Origin: Desulfobacterales bacterium
GTDB lineage: Bacteria > Desulfobacterota > DSM-4660 > Desulfatiglandales > B25-G16
Assembly (NCBI GenBank): GCA_013375385.1
Contig: JABXJY010000004.1
Span: forward strand, 1 to 30,120
Length of the DNA: 30,120 bases
Direction: 5' to 3'
A program made the translations under genes and the position numbers. Every line of letters starts with the position of its first letter. Positions within the stretch are counted from its first letter, which is position 1. The notes beneath the pieces were generated by a model. That model was given only the letters and a program-made list of their open reading frames with translations. It made no database searches and was not told the origin of the DNA. Shown in pieces: positions 29,746 to 30,120 of the stretch.

Positions 29746-30120
29746 CTATCCTCTTTTCTTTATCATCTCTCTGGCGATGACCATCCTCTGAATCTGATTG
29801 GCACCTTCAAAGATCTGTGTAAGCTTCGCATCCCGAAAGAGCCTCTCCACAGGATAGTCCTTCGTGTAGCCGTAGCCACCAAAGATCTGAACAGCATCTG
29901 TTGTGATCTTCATAGCAATATCACTGCAAAAGCATTTAGACATAGATGCCAATCCTATATTCGGTTCATTTCTATCGTGCAGTTTGGCAGCCTCTACCAT
30001 AAGGCCTCTGCCCGCCTCTATCTGCATAGCCGCGTCAGCCAGCATAAAACTTATGGCCTGGTGTTTAATCAGGGGCGTTCCGAATGTTTCCCTCTCGCAC
30101 GCGTAGTCGAGAGAGAAATC
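29746..30120 (-). CDS. Acyl-CoA dehydrogenase, C-terminal part (cut by window edge)
   Basis: The frame is open from the right edge; 124 C-terminal residues are visible, about one third of a normal 380-aa enzyme. Translation from the edge begins DFSLDYACERETFGTPLIKHQ, running straight into the ATG at 30045, which is internal and not the start. Diagnostic blocks: QIFGGYGYTKDYPVERLFRDAK and IFEGANQIQRMVIAREM, where the Glu of FEG corresponds to the catalytic base of short/medium-chain acyl-CoA dehydrogenases. It is an FAD flavoprotein oxidising an acyl-CoA to the enoyl-CoA. In this setting a pimeloyl-, glutaryl- or cyclohexanecarbonyl-CoA-type substrate is possible; the specificity region is outside the window. 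Confidence 0.9.
   Translation of the reverse strand, partial: DFSLDYACERETFGTPLIKHQAISFMLADAAMQIEAGRGLMVEAAKLHDRNEPNIGLASMSKCFCSDIAMKITTDAVQIFGGYGYTKDYPVERLFRDAKLTQIFEGANQIQRMVIAREMIKKRG

Noticed and set aside
29746..30045. 99-codon frame taken as a complete gene
   Set aside because: The frame continues without a stop to the window edge and encodes acyl-CoA dehydrogenase sequence upstream of that ATG, so it is a truncated large gene.
1..30120. tRNA, rRNA, phage, insertion sequence or defence genes
   Set aside because: Gaps were read on both strands and no cloverleaf, rRNA-like segment, transposase, integrase or toxin-antitoxin pair was recognised.

Overview
The window reads as chromosomal DNA of an anaerobic bacterium, most likely a member of the Desulfobacterota (the former deltaproteobacteria). 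Three things point there. It carries ring-cleavage enzymes of the anaerobic benzoyl-CoA pathway (BamA hydrolase, its partner dehydrogenase, and a dienoyl-CoA hydratase). It has an oxygen-sensitive indolepyruvate:ferredoxin oxidoreductase (IorAB). It has a branched-chain-type ABC importer with an acyl-CoA ligase gene inside the operon, a layout common in aromatic-degrading deltaproteobacteria. The assignment rests on protein features only, because no rRNA or tRNA gene is visible.

Layout. 1-322 is AT-rich and gene-free, with possible leftward promoters. 323-4579 (minus) holds an AMP-forming acyl-CoA ligase followed by iorA and iorB. 4931-12031 (plus) is a solute-binding protein / LivG / acyl-CoA ligase / LivH / LivM / LivF operon. 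12318-19893 (plus) is the classic housekeeping run rpsB-tsf-pyrH-frr-uppS-cdsA-dxr-rseP-tsaB. 20075-23002 (plus) carries psd-pssA, then rsmD-coaD and an HU/IHF gene. 22999-25514 (minus) is a three-gene unit: a two-helix potassium channel, a separate cyclic-nucleotide-binding protein, and an RlpA-like lipoprotein. 25593-30120 (minus) is aromatic-acid catabolism: an acyl-CoA dehydrogenase (cut by the window edge), an SDR dehydrogenase, 6-hydroxycyclohexenecarbonyl-CoA dehydrogenase, BamA, and dienoyl-CoA hydratase as its own transcription unit.

How the parts may work together (inference): the Liv-type importer takes up aromatic or other carboxylic acids, the two ligases activate them to CoA thioesters, IorAB turns aryl-pyruvates into aryl-acetyl-CoA, and the right-hand cluster hydrates, oxidises and opens the dearomatised ring. 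The benzoyl-CoA reductase is not in this window.

The least ordinary signals are non-coding. Three minus-strand catabolic promoters (upstream of iorA, the ligase at 4579, and the SDR at 29654) share a roughly 30-bp motif with identical internal spacing, which suggests one regulator encoded elsewhere. Most gaps between genes hold arrays of degenerate 7-bp repeats, often as two arms in opposite orientation, and some run into gene ends and starts. Two 42-bp GC-rich hairpin elements share their flanks but carry different, compensating stems. I see no phage, transposase, CRISPR array or defence system.
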